Shown here: in pieces, positions 45,760-57,700 of the stretch
How positions within the stretch are numbered: position 1 is the first letter of the stretch
Layout of the letters: each line of letters starts with the position of its first letter
Assembly (NCBI GenBank): GCA_030998225.1
Contig: JAPYXD010000753.1
Span: 4,744,001 to 4,808,000 of the forward strand
DNA from: Diplolepis rosae
Taxonomy: Eukaryota; Arthropoda; Insecta; Hymenoptera; Diplolepididae
DNA length: 64,000 nt
Direction of reading: 5' to 3'
Made by a program: the position numbers and the translations under genes
The notes under the pieces: generated by a model
Told to the model about the DNA's origin: nothing
Databases searched by the model: none
The model's input: the letters and a program-made list of their open reading frames with translations, nothing else

Positions 45760-48700
45760 CTAGAAATGTAGGAAGAATATTTACATTTATTTTGAAACTA
45801 ATAAAGATAAGTGAGAACAAATGAACTATTAAATAACAACATTAAGTTACCGACAGTCGGTAATTTAGTAAGGATCAGAACCATTCAAGTTTTGATTTGA
45901 TGGTAACTTACCGGCCAAAAGGGTTCTGATCCGCGCTAAGTTACTAACAGTCGGTAACTTAGTTCCGTACTCTAGTATTGATAGATAATATAGTAATTAA
46001 CAAACTTTTTGACCGTAGAATGGTCTCGAACACTGGACTGAAGAGTTGGTAACGCCTTTCGCAGCTTTTTTCTGATCCATTATAAACAAAGTTCTTTTTT
46101 GATCGCAAGAAAACCTTTTCATCTCTTCATGTACCTGAGATAATGGTTCTTTGGGAATCTCGTCTTCAGGGTATTCGTCACCGTCATCAGCAAAAGATAC
46201 TGGCAAGTTTATCAGCTGGACAGCATACCAGGCTATTCGCAATATGAGCCAGGAGAAGAGTTTCATGACATAGGCTAACGGATTTATTATCGAGCTAGCA
46301 GAGTCTGAGTTACCCTAATCGATAAAGAATCCTTAGTTAGATTTCAGGAAAATCAGTAAATATTACTTCCCAATGGGCAAAGAGATATCGTCATCTTTGG
46401 GACGTCCTAAAAACGTTTTGCGATCATTCATCTCTGTCCAATTGACGTCTTGTGGATGTCTCATGCCCTAAGGCCCTAAGACCTTTAAGGCCATGTCTGA
46501 TTTTTCCGATCCCTACCTTACCGACACTCTTTTTCGCCCTTCGCATTTCCACATTAATTGAGATGTCGAGTTAAAATTTTGAGTAATTAAGTAAAAAGCA
46601 GTAAAAAACGGCTGTCTCGTCTAAAAGTTTTATAATTGTAAAGAAAATTTTTTTCGGAAATTCTTTTTTTTATGATTATAAATATTTAAGAGGAGATAAA
46701 CGTTCCTTAGTGCTTTTTACTAATTTAATCAAATATTTAATTCGATATCTCAATTAATAAGGAAATGCGAAGGGCGTAAAAAAATGTCGGTAAGGTAGGG
46801 ATCGGATAAGTAAGACGTGGCCTTAAAGACGTGCAACGTCACTATACCCATTGGCTTGTCGAATAAAGAATCCATTTCAACTTTCCCGTGGATTAGGATT
46901 CCAAAAATAAGCTTTTTGCTGTCTTCTGGACGTATTTTGTCTAAAAGACGTCTTTATAACATGGGACGTCTCCAGGCTCCAGGGTAGTAAAAAGACTTGT
47001 ATATAAGGGCAGGAGACATCCTTGGGACTTTCCAAAGATGTCCAACGTTTCTGTACCCACTGGTTTTTTTGCTCTATGATCAACCCAGTAAAAATAGTTT
47101 TGAGTACTATAAGAGAGACACTTACAATAAATTCACAAAGAGCTTGATAATCGTAGATTTCCACTGCGGTAAATATTCCCTGTTTTACCAAGGAATTCAT
47201 AACTGGACCTTCCAAAGTGCCAAGGAACTGACCAGTATCGTTGTGGGCTTCAGAAATAACAACGTAACCATTTTGATCAATCAAAAAACAATCTATCCAT
47301 TGGAAAGTACAATTGAAATCTGCGTTTGGTGTTTTAGAGGTTATGTCTATGAAGCGATCAAAAAGAGCCTTCATTGGCATCTGGAAACCCACCACTGCAG
47401 CTGGGGCTTCAAGTCCACCATCCTGAGGAAATATCCCCATAGAAACTGTAACTATGGCATCGACCCCTGCCTCCCAGGGCACTGCAAATAATATTACTTT
47501 TAACATTTTTTATTTGGGCCTGGTAAAAGTTTCGGATTGGAATTCAATTCGATCGAATCAGAGCTATTCCGAGCCATTTTGAAATCAGTGTCCGAATCAT
47601 TCAGAATCATTTCGAACTGATCCGAAAAATGCTTTGTAACTCGTTTGATGATAAATGGTCAGTAATCAATCCGATTTAATCCGATTTATTCCGTTTCAAT
47701 CCAAGGCATCAGTTCGAATGATTCCGAACCAAGTTTCAAATTCTAATCATTCCGTCCTCGAATTCATTCGGATTGATTCCTCGGGTCGAAGCGGAATGAA
47801 TCGGTTCAAATCGGATCGAATCCGAATAAATCCAAGTTCAGGTTGATCTAAACCGTATTTTCAATCGAAATGAATCTACACGGAGAAAAATGGATATTGA
47901 AAAGTAGATATTCAAATAAGAGATATTCATCCATAATATCTAGATATTGACACGCAATATTAAAATTTTTTTTTCAATATAGAAGATTTTTCCGAGAAGT
48001 AACATTTGATATTCAAGTTCAATAGTTTAGATATTGAAGCATGAAGTGCGCGCGCATATATATAAAGGTCATGTGATCACTTTTTCGCGCTCATTGAAAT
48101 CTGCTTGCATGCTTGCAGCGTGCCGTAAAGAAAAATTTTGAAAGTTTCGTAAAAATTGTAATAAGTGTTTTCAATGGAATAAAGATCGGGTGTTGAACTT
48201 GAGATGCAGTAAGTAAAAGATATAAGTTATATATTTTCTCTATATATGTGGTTTATAGCCGAGAATGAAATCTAACCTTAGTGTTGAGGTTAATTTTCTA
48301 ACAAAAACATTAAATTAATTTTAGACATGCCAAATAATGAAAATGAGAGCGAAGTATAAATCTGCTATATACTTATGTACATGATAAAATATAATTTGAC
48401 TTTTTTCTAGAAACTGAATATATAGTTATTTCATAACCTTTAAAATAATTTTTTGAGTATCTTAGACACAGCTGTAATATCTATAACTTACCTTTTCAGT
48501 ATACCTGATATTGATGTTCAATATCTGAGATAATCAACTTTAGTACCTCAATATCTGAGATACTGGTGGTTAATATCTTTTTTCAATATCTGCAGGCATT
48601 GAAGTAGAATATCTAAATGTTTGTCACATAGTTGAATGCTACTGACATTGTGCCTCAATATCTAGATATTATGGGTCAATATCCATTTTTCTCCGTGTAA

Positions 48701-51700
48701 GGTCGGAGTGATGCGGATTGATTAGAATTGAATCCTCGGCTTGAGGCGCGGAATAAATCGGTTCAAATAGGATCGATTTTTTAAAAACTTTTCTTCAAAC
48801 GAGATATAAAACCTTTTTCGAATTGGTTTGCAATGACTTCAAATGGTTCGGAAACAGATTTCGGATTGGCTCGGAATAGGTCTGATTCGCGCGGATTGAA
48901 TTACAATACGAAACTTTCGCCAGGGCATCTGACTAAAATTTTTTTTTGTACTAAAATCCATGAAAAATTAGATGCAATGTAGGTACGGAAATATAATCAT
49001 ATTGGATAAGGTTCGGAAAATGTATTCAATCCGATCCATTTCGAAATCTTCCTCCAAAGTATTCAGAACCATTTCAAAAGCTTTTTACCTCGTTCGAAGC
49101 TAATCGACTTTTAAAAAATAATTGATTAACCCCTCCTTAGAACAATGTACTCGATGGACCCAATTAAGATATATCATTGAAACCGATTCATTTAATAGGA
49201 TTAAATTGGTGTACACCAATTAAATTCGATTTCAATCATGTTTTTTGAACAAGTCAATCGTTCTAAATCGTATTCAATCGATCATTTCCAAAAGGGCAGT
49301 TTCAAATCAATCCGATTCATTCCGACTCAGCCCGTATAGATCCAAGTGCAGGTTAATCTAACCCGTATTTTTAATCGGAATATATCGAAGGTCGGAGTGA
49401 TTCGGATTGATTAGAATTGAAAACTTAGGTTAGATAAACCCGAGCTCGATTGATTCGGACTAAAGACTTTGTTCAGATTCATTCGGATTGGAGTCTCAGA
49501 TTGAATAGGAGTGAATCGGATAGAGTGGGATTATCTTCCAACCGATTTGCATCGGACGAGATGCAAAACATTTTCCCATTCAATTGGGAATGTTCAGAAC
49601 GTGCTAACAAAAAAAGCACGTCGGTAAGGTAGGAATTCATATGTGAGTATTTATATAGAATAAAATTGTCAATTATTTTTTTATCAAAATACATTGGATA
49701 ATTACCAGTTATGGAAACACTGTTAGAGTCTATTTGATGTTGAAAAATGGCCCCTTTATACCAAGGCTCATTAACAGCTCTGTTGTGCAAATCTCCAAAT
49801 GCAATTTTTCCATACTTATCATCATTGTCATCATTTCCGTTTTTTTCAGTTATGGGTTGCCACCTTGTGAGACCACTTTGTGTTGCTATGAATCGCAGAA
49901 ATACTTGGTATGCTTTTGACAGTTCATTCAATTGGAAATCTCCAGCAAAGCTCTGATTGGTTGCCCTAGCATCAAAAACTAATAGTTGCATCAATTCTTC
50001 GTTGCAATAATATGATTCATTATCGAGAGTTCTTCTTGAGCAATTGAGTGTTGTATCGTTTCCATAAGATTCATATTGACTAGGCATATACCAAGAAAAA
50101 CCAGGTTTTGCTATAATGGATAAAAATTTTCATAAGTTTAATAAAAATAACTAATAAAGTTTCTTGATTAATTTTAAAATTGATAAATACTAGTATTTTG
50201 TAGGTATTCGAGAAAATACAACAATTCATCTTCTGCTGTCCTAAATTCATGACCTTCAAGGTAATGATATCGACAATAGACCCAACCCGGATGTATCCTC
50301 CAATAATCACCAACGAATAAATCCAAGATATTGATTTTCTTATGTAGCGTTCTGCTGATTTCATCGCCCACCTAAAATCAGATACATCCTTGCATGTGAC
50401 AAATTATAATCTTTTGGTGCAATTTTCGGGTTGAAAAATTTCTATAGGTTCTATTCCGACTTATTCCAAAATCTATTTCAGCGTCAATACCATCTATTTC
50501 GAATCTAATCCGTAGTCAATGGCCTTGGATTGGTCTCGCATTCGTTCGAATTAAATAAGCAATATAAATACGGATTAAAACAAATTCAATCTGATTGAAA
50601 TTATTCCTTGGATTAGTGACGGATTCTTCCAGATTAATTTTCAAAGGGATGTACAAATTCAGTCAATTTGAACAAGTGATTCATATTGCTTTCGAATTCA
50701 TTCGGATTGGATGCACAAACTGAAACTATGATCTCAATTTTCGGAATGATTCACATTGTTGCAGAAATAGATTTCGGATAGGCGTGGAATGAAATCCTAT
50801 CCGAGACTTGCACTATACAGGTTAAGAGAAGTCCGTAGAACGTCTTCGAGACGTCCCGAAGACGTTCAATGTTCCTGTGTCTACTGGGTTAAAAACTAAA
50901 GAAAACTTAAGCTTAGATTTGTGCTTAGCGTACAAAAACACATAGAAAATGCTTATCCAATGGCCACAAAAACATTAGACGTCTTCAAAATGTTATAAGA
51001 ACGTACCGCGGACTTCAAAGCCACCTTAGCGAAGGTATCGGATTGAAATTCATTTCGAGCGTATCAAAACTATTCCGACCCATTCCGGAATCTGTTTCCG
51101 AACCACTCCGAGTCATTCTGAACCAATTCGAAAAACGCTAAAAAATCAATCCGATTCAATCCGAAGTTTAATTCAATATTATTACCAGGGCAAGATTTTC
51201 TTTTATTATGATGACTTCTTATGTTCAGAAATAAAACATCTAAGCCCTGGTAAAAGTTTCTAAAAGTATTCAATCCGAATGAATCAGCGCGAACCTAAAA
51301 TCTGTTTTCGAAACAATCCATAAAACATTTTTAATCTCTTGTTCAATGCAAATCGTTCGAAAATCAATCCGAATTCGAATTAATTCGAATCAATTTAGAT
51401 TGAAAAGTTGGTTTGGATTGGTTCGGATTTAGTCAGATTGATACCTCGAATTAAATCGGATTAAGTAGGATTGATATTTGACCGTTTTTCATCAAGCGTG
51501 ATACATACGTTTTTCAGATTAGTTTGGAATGACTCGGAATGGTTAGGAATCAGAATCTGGAATGGGTTGGAATAGCTCTGATTTGCTTGAAATGAATTTC
51601 AATCCGATATGATTGCCAGGGCAAGCTTTTCTTTAATAATGATGACTTTTTATGTCCAGAAATAAAACATCTGAAGCCCTGTTAAAAGTTTCGGAAAGGT

Positions 51701-54700
51701 ATTCAATCCGCATGAATCAGTGCGAACCCAAAATCTGTTTCCGAACCAATCCAAAAAACATTTTGAATCTCTTGTTCAATGCAAATCGTTCGAAAATCAA
51801 TTTGAATTAATTCGGATCTATTTGGATTTAAGATTTGGTTTGGATTCATTCGGATTGATGCCTCGGAATGAACCAAAATAAATCGGATTCTGTCGTATTG
51901 ATTTGGACACAATAAGTGTGATATTGAAGTCTCTGAAACGTCATAAAACCATTCCTAGAACATCTAATGTCCCTGTATCCACTGACTAGTCGCATTCAAA
52001 AGACAAAACTCTTTTAACCTTGATCCAAGTCGTTCCATAATGTGGAAGGGCGACTGCGATTGCAAAAGGTGTTCCAGGTAATGGTCTAAAAAAGTAGTCT
52101 CGATGTTCCAAGGTCACTCTTCGATTATCATCATAGTGCAGTTTCACCGGAATGTCTTTCATACTGTCATTTGCATGGTCCACTAATAGTTTGCGCAGTC
52201 GCAGAACCTTTTCTCCAGGTTGGCTACAGATTATTACAATACATGATTTCTTTGTGAATTGTAATTACCCTGGCGAAAGTATCTGATAGGAATTTATCCC
52301 AAGCCAATCAGAACTATTCCGATTCATTCTGATATCTGTAACCGAACCAATACGAATCATTCCGAACCAATTCGAAAAACGTTTTGTAACTCGTTTGATG
52401 AAAAACGTTCAAAAATCGACCCCACCTAATCCGATTTAATCCGAGGCAACTATCCGAATGAATCCGAACCAATTCGAAACCAAGTTTTCAATCCGAATGA
52501 ATCCGAGCTTGGATTGATCCAAACCGAATTTCCAATCAGAATCAATCCAAATGAATCCGAGCTCGGAATGATTCGGATTGAAAACTTGGTTTCGGATTGG
52601 TTCGGATTCATTCGGATAATTGCCTCGGATTAAATCGAATTAGGTCGGATCGATTTTTATCTGTTTTTTATCAAACGAGATACAAAACGTTTTTCGAAAT
52701 GGTTCGGAATGATTCGCATTGGCTCTGATACAGATATCGGAATGAATCGGAATAGTTTTGATTGGCTCGGAATGAATTCCTATCCGATACTTTCGTCAAG
52801 GTTAACTATAAATTTAATGCAATTCTTATTGAAAATTTCCATACAGAAATATGTACATGAGAAGACAAAAAACCTGTTCAAGAGGGAGCCCTAAAGTAGT
52901 TTTCTACATAGGGAACTCTATAGGAACCCACATGGGTTCCTATATAGGGTTTCCAAATAAAAGAAAACTACAAAGAAATAAATTTGAAAACCTGTAGAGG
53001 TCAAACCGTAGTTAAAAATCCTCCTGGGAACAAGTTCTAATGTGGGTTCTCTTGTGGGTACCTGTCCGGAAATTTTCAATAAGGATGAATTTTACCGGGG
53101 TTCACTGTCGTCATCAAGGATCTCCACTTCGGTGAGGTCAACACTATTGTAATTGAGTTTAAGAACTCCTTTGTAAACAGGCCTCAGATCAGGATGCAAG
53201 ATCACGTATCCATTATTGGAAACGATAAAAACGTATCCATTCACGCCAAGTTTAAAAGGTAGGGTTAACTTCCTTATCTCATCTATAGGAACGTCTGTCC
53301 CAGCAACTCCAAGAAGATTAGCTTTTCTCGTACGATTGTCCCTGTTTCCTTTAAGGTCAAAGACGGGAATGCTCACTGATAGGAGGAGTCTATATTCCTG
53401 ATAAGACGTTGTATTTAAGTCCGATGGATCTGATCGCACATCTTCATCTTCGTGTAGCTACTTGTCACAGAAAACCAAAATGAGGATTAAACAGAAATAA
53501 GACTTTTGTAAGAACAATTTTCTGGACTTTAAATTATAATAATTGTTTTAATTTTACTTCGACCCTATTGGTCTGTAAAAATAAATTTTTGCGTTGTACT
53601 TCATCAGCCATAGAGAAAATATAGTGGGACACTAACAAGAGATAACTTCAGCATAACTTGGGATCGTGCAGGATAATTAACATAATTTCATCGGGTGAAG
53701 TGCCTATGCAAAATACTGCAATATCTACTATAGAGTTTGGTACTAACTACATACAACAAGCTACAGTGATATTAAGGCGCGCTTCACTGGGCTTTTACTA
53801 AAAACTAGATTCACTTTGAAGAAAAAAGATATTAGTGAATTTTGTACTCCATATTTATTTCCAATTGTGATCGATTTTATTCCCAGTTTACGCTGTAACA
53901 TTGGATGCCTTAAAGACGTTTTTGAAACTAAAATGTTTTAAGAACAGCGAAAAGTCTAGAATTAAAGATCTCAAAATGCTTTCTAGACGTCTTAAGGACG
54001 TCCTAGAACTTTGATATCAAACTTCTTGTTGTCGTTTCTACGTCTAATGGCTATCAGACGTCTTCGAAATATGAGACATTCTTACGACAACGAAAATTGT
54101 GACAATAAAGTTCTCAAGACGTCCTGTGGACGCCCTAGGAACTCTAATATCAAACATCTCGGAGTCATTTAGACGTCTAATGTTTAATACATGTCTTTGA
54201 AACACGAGGCGTTCTTAGAACATCAAAAAATCTGACAATCAAGCTTTCAAGACGTCTTGAAGACATCCCAGGAACTATAATATCAAACTTATTGCTGTCA
54301 TTTCTACGTCTAATGCCCAACAAACGTCTTTGAAACACGACACGTTTTTAGAACAATGAAATGTCTGACATTTAAGTTTTTAAGACATCTCAAGGACGTC
54401 CCAGGAACTTTAATATCAAACTTCTTGTTGTCGTTTCTACGTTTAATGCCTATCAGACGTCTTCAAAACATGAGGCTTTCTTACAACAACGAAAAGTCTT
54501 ACATTCAAGTTCTAAAGACGTGTTGAAAACGTCACAAAAGTCTCCAATATCAAATTTTTTATTGTCCTATGCACTTCTCATGTTGAAAAGACGTTTTCGA
54601 AACATGAGATGTACTTAGAACTATCAAAAGTCTGACAATCAAGCTCTCAAGACGTCCTGAGAACGTCCTAGGAGCTCTAATGTCAAACTTCTTGCTATCC

Positions 54701-57700
54701 TTTGGACGTATGATGCCTAATAGATGTCTTTGAAACACGACACGTTTTTATAACAATGAAATGTCTGACATTTAAGTTTTTAAGACGTCTCAAGGACGTC
54801 CCAGGAACTTTAATATCAAACTGGTTGTTATCGTTTCTATGTCTAATGTCTATCAGACGTCTTCGTAACATAAGACGTTCTTACAACAACTAAAAGTCTT
54901 ACATTCAAGTTCTAAAAACGTCTTGAAGACGTCCCACGAACTCTGATATCAAACTTTTCCTAGTCCTTTGAAAGTATAATGTTTGATACATATCTTCGAA
55001 ACATGAGAAGTTCTTAGAACATCCAAAAATCTGACAATCAAGCTATCAAGACGTCCTGAGGACGTCATAGGAGCTGTAATATCAAACTTCTTGTTATCCT
55101 TTGGACGTATGATGCCTAATAGATGTCTGAAACACGACACGTTTTTAGAACAATGAAATGTCTGACATTTAAGTTTTTAAGACGTCTCAAGGACGTCCCA
55201 GGAACTTTAATATCAAACTGTTTGTTATCGTTTCTATGTCTAATGTCTATCAGACGTCTTCGTAACATGAGACGTTCTTACAACAACTAAAAGTCTTACA
55301 TTCAAGTTCTAAAAACGTCTTGAAGACGTCCCACGAACTCTGATATCAAACTTTTCCTAGTCCTTTGAAAGTATAATGTTTGATACATATCTTCGAAACA
55401 TGAGACGTTCTTAGAACATCCAAAAATCTGACAATCAAGCTATCAAGACGTCCTGAGGACGTCATAGGAGCTGTAATATCAAACTTCTTGTTATCCTTTG
55501 GACGTATGATGCCTAATAGATGTCTGAAACACGACACGTTTTTAGAACAATGAAATGTCTGACATTTAAGTTTTTAAGACGTCTCAAGGACGTCCCAGGA
55601 ACTTTAATTTCAAACTGCTTGTTATCGTTTCTATGTCCACTATGTAGGCACAATACTTAGGACGTCTGAGAGAAGACTTTGAGACGTTACAAGGACGTCT
55701 AATGTTAGTCCAATTGACGTACCAAGGATGTTTAGTGTCCCAAAGACGTCCTAAATACATCTTTAAAACACAAGATACACCTGGGACGTCATCTGTACTG
55801 ATATTGAACGTCTTGAAAAAGTACCTAGGACGTCTAAAAGACAGGTACCAAAAGATGTCCAAGAGACACCCTATAGACATTCCTATGATGTCTTTATATT
55901 TTTTGCCCACTGAGTAATGTCTATGAGACGTCTTCGTAACATGAGACGTTCTTACAACAACTAAAAGTCTTACACTCAAGTTCTAAAGACGTCTTGAAGA
56001 CGTCCCACGAACTCTGATATCAAACTTTTCCTAGTCCTTTGAAAATATAGTGTTTAATACATGTCTTCGAAACATGAGACGTTCTTAGAACATCCAAAAA
56101 TTTGACAATCAAGCTCTCAAGACGTTCTGAGGACGTCCTAGGAACTCTAATATCAAACTTTTTGTTATCCTTTGGACGTATGATGCCTAATAGATGTCTG
56201 AAACACGACACGTTTTTAGAACAATGAAATGTCTGACATTTAAGTTTTTAAGACGTCTCAAGGACGTCCCAGGAACTTTAATATCAAACTGGTTGTTATC
56301 GTTTCTACGTCTAATGCCTAACAGACGTATTTGAAACATGAGACGTTCTTACAACAACTGAAAGTCTTACATTCAAGTTCTAAAGACGTGTTGAAAACGT
56401 CACAAAAGTCTCCAATATCAAATTTTTTATTGTCCTATGCACTTCTCATGTTGAAAAGACGTTTTCGAAACATGAGATGTACTTAGAACTATCAAAAGTC
56501 TGACAATCAAGCTCTCAAGACGTCCTGAGAACGTCCTAGGAGCTCTAATGTCAAACTTCTTGCTATCCTTTGGACGTATGATGCCTAATAGATGTCTTTG
56601 AAACACGACACGTTTTTATAACAATGAAATGTCTGACATTTAAGTTTTTAAGACGTCTCAAGGACGTCCCAGGAACTTTAATATCAAACTGGTTGTTATC
56701 GTTTCTATGTCTAATGTCTATCAGACGTCTTCGTAACATAAGACGTTCTTACAACAACTAAAAGTCTTACATTCAAGTTCTAAAAACGTCTTGAAGACGT
56801 CCCACGAACTCTGATATCAAACTTTTCCTAGTCCTTTGAAAGTATAATGTTTGATACATATCTTCGAAACATGAGAAGTTCTTAGAACATCCAAAAATCT
56901 GACAATCAAGCTATCAAGACGTCCTGAGGACGTCATAGGAGCTGTAATATCAAACTTCTTGTTATCCTTTGGACGTATGATGCCTAATAGATGTCTGAAA
57001 CACGACACGTTTTTAGAACAATGAAATGTCTGACATTTAAGTTTTTAAGACGTCTCAAGGACGTCCCAGGAACTCTAATATCAAACTTTTTGTTATCGTT
57101 TCTACGTCTAATGCCTAACAGACGTATTTGAAACATGAGACGTTCTTACAACAACTGAAAGTCTTACATTCAAGTTCTAAAGACGTCTTGAAGACGTCCC
57201 ACGAACTCTGATATCAAACTTTTCCTAGTCTTTTGAAAGTATAGTGTTTAATACATGTCTTCGAAACATGAGACGTTCTTAGAACAGCCAAAAATCTTAC
57301 AATCAAGCTATCAAGACGTCCTGAGGACGTCCTAGGAGCTGTAATATCAAACTTCTTGTTATCCTTTGGACGTATGATGCCTAATAGATGTCTGAAACAC
57401 GACACGTTTTTAGAACAATGAAATGTCTGACATTTAAGTTTTTAAGACGTCTCAAGGACGTCCCAGGAACTTTAATTTCAAACTGCTTGTTATCGTTTCT
57501 ATGTCCACTATGTAGGCACAATACTTAGGACGTCTGAGAGAAGACTTTGAGACGTTACAAGGACGTCTAAAAGTATAGTGTTTAATACATGTCTTCGAAA
57601 CATGAGACGTTCTTAGAACAGCCAAAAATCTTACAATCAAGCTCTCAAGACGTCCTGAGGACGTCCTAGGAGCTCTGATATCAAACTTCTTGTTGTCGTT

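Noticed and set aside
46997..47491. A 164-codon + strand frame
   Set aside because: It is antisense to the gene B exon 47,126-47,481, which has family motifs, splice sites and matching phase on the - strand.
54949..57405. Five near-identical 63-codon - strand open frames spaced about 397 bp or its multiples
   Set aside because: They lie inside the GACGTC array and repeat with its period. They have no splice or start context and their sequence is just translated repeat words.
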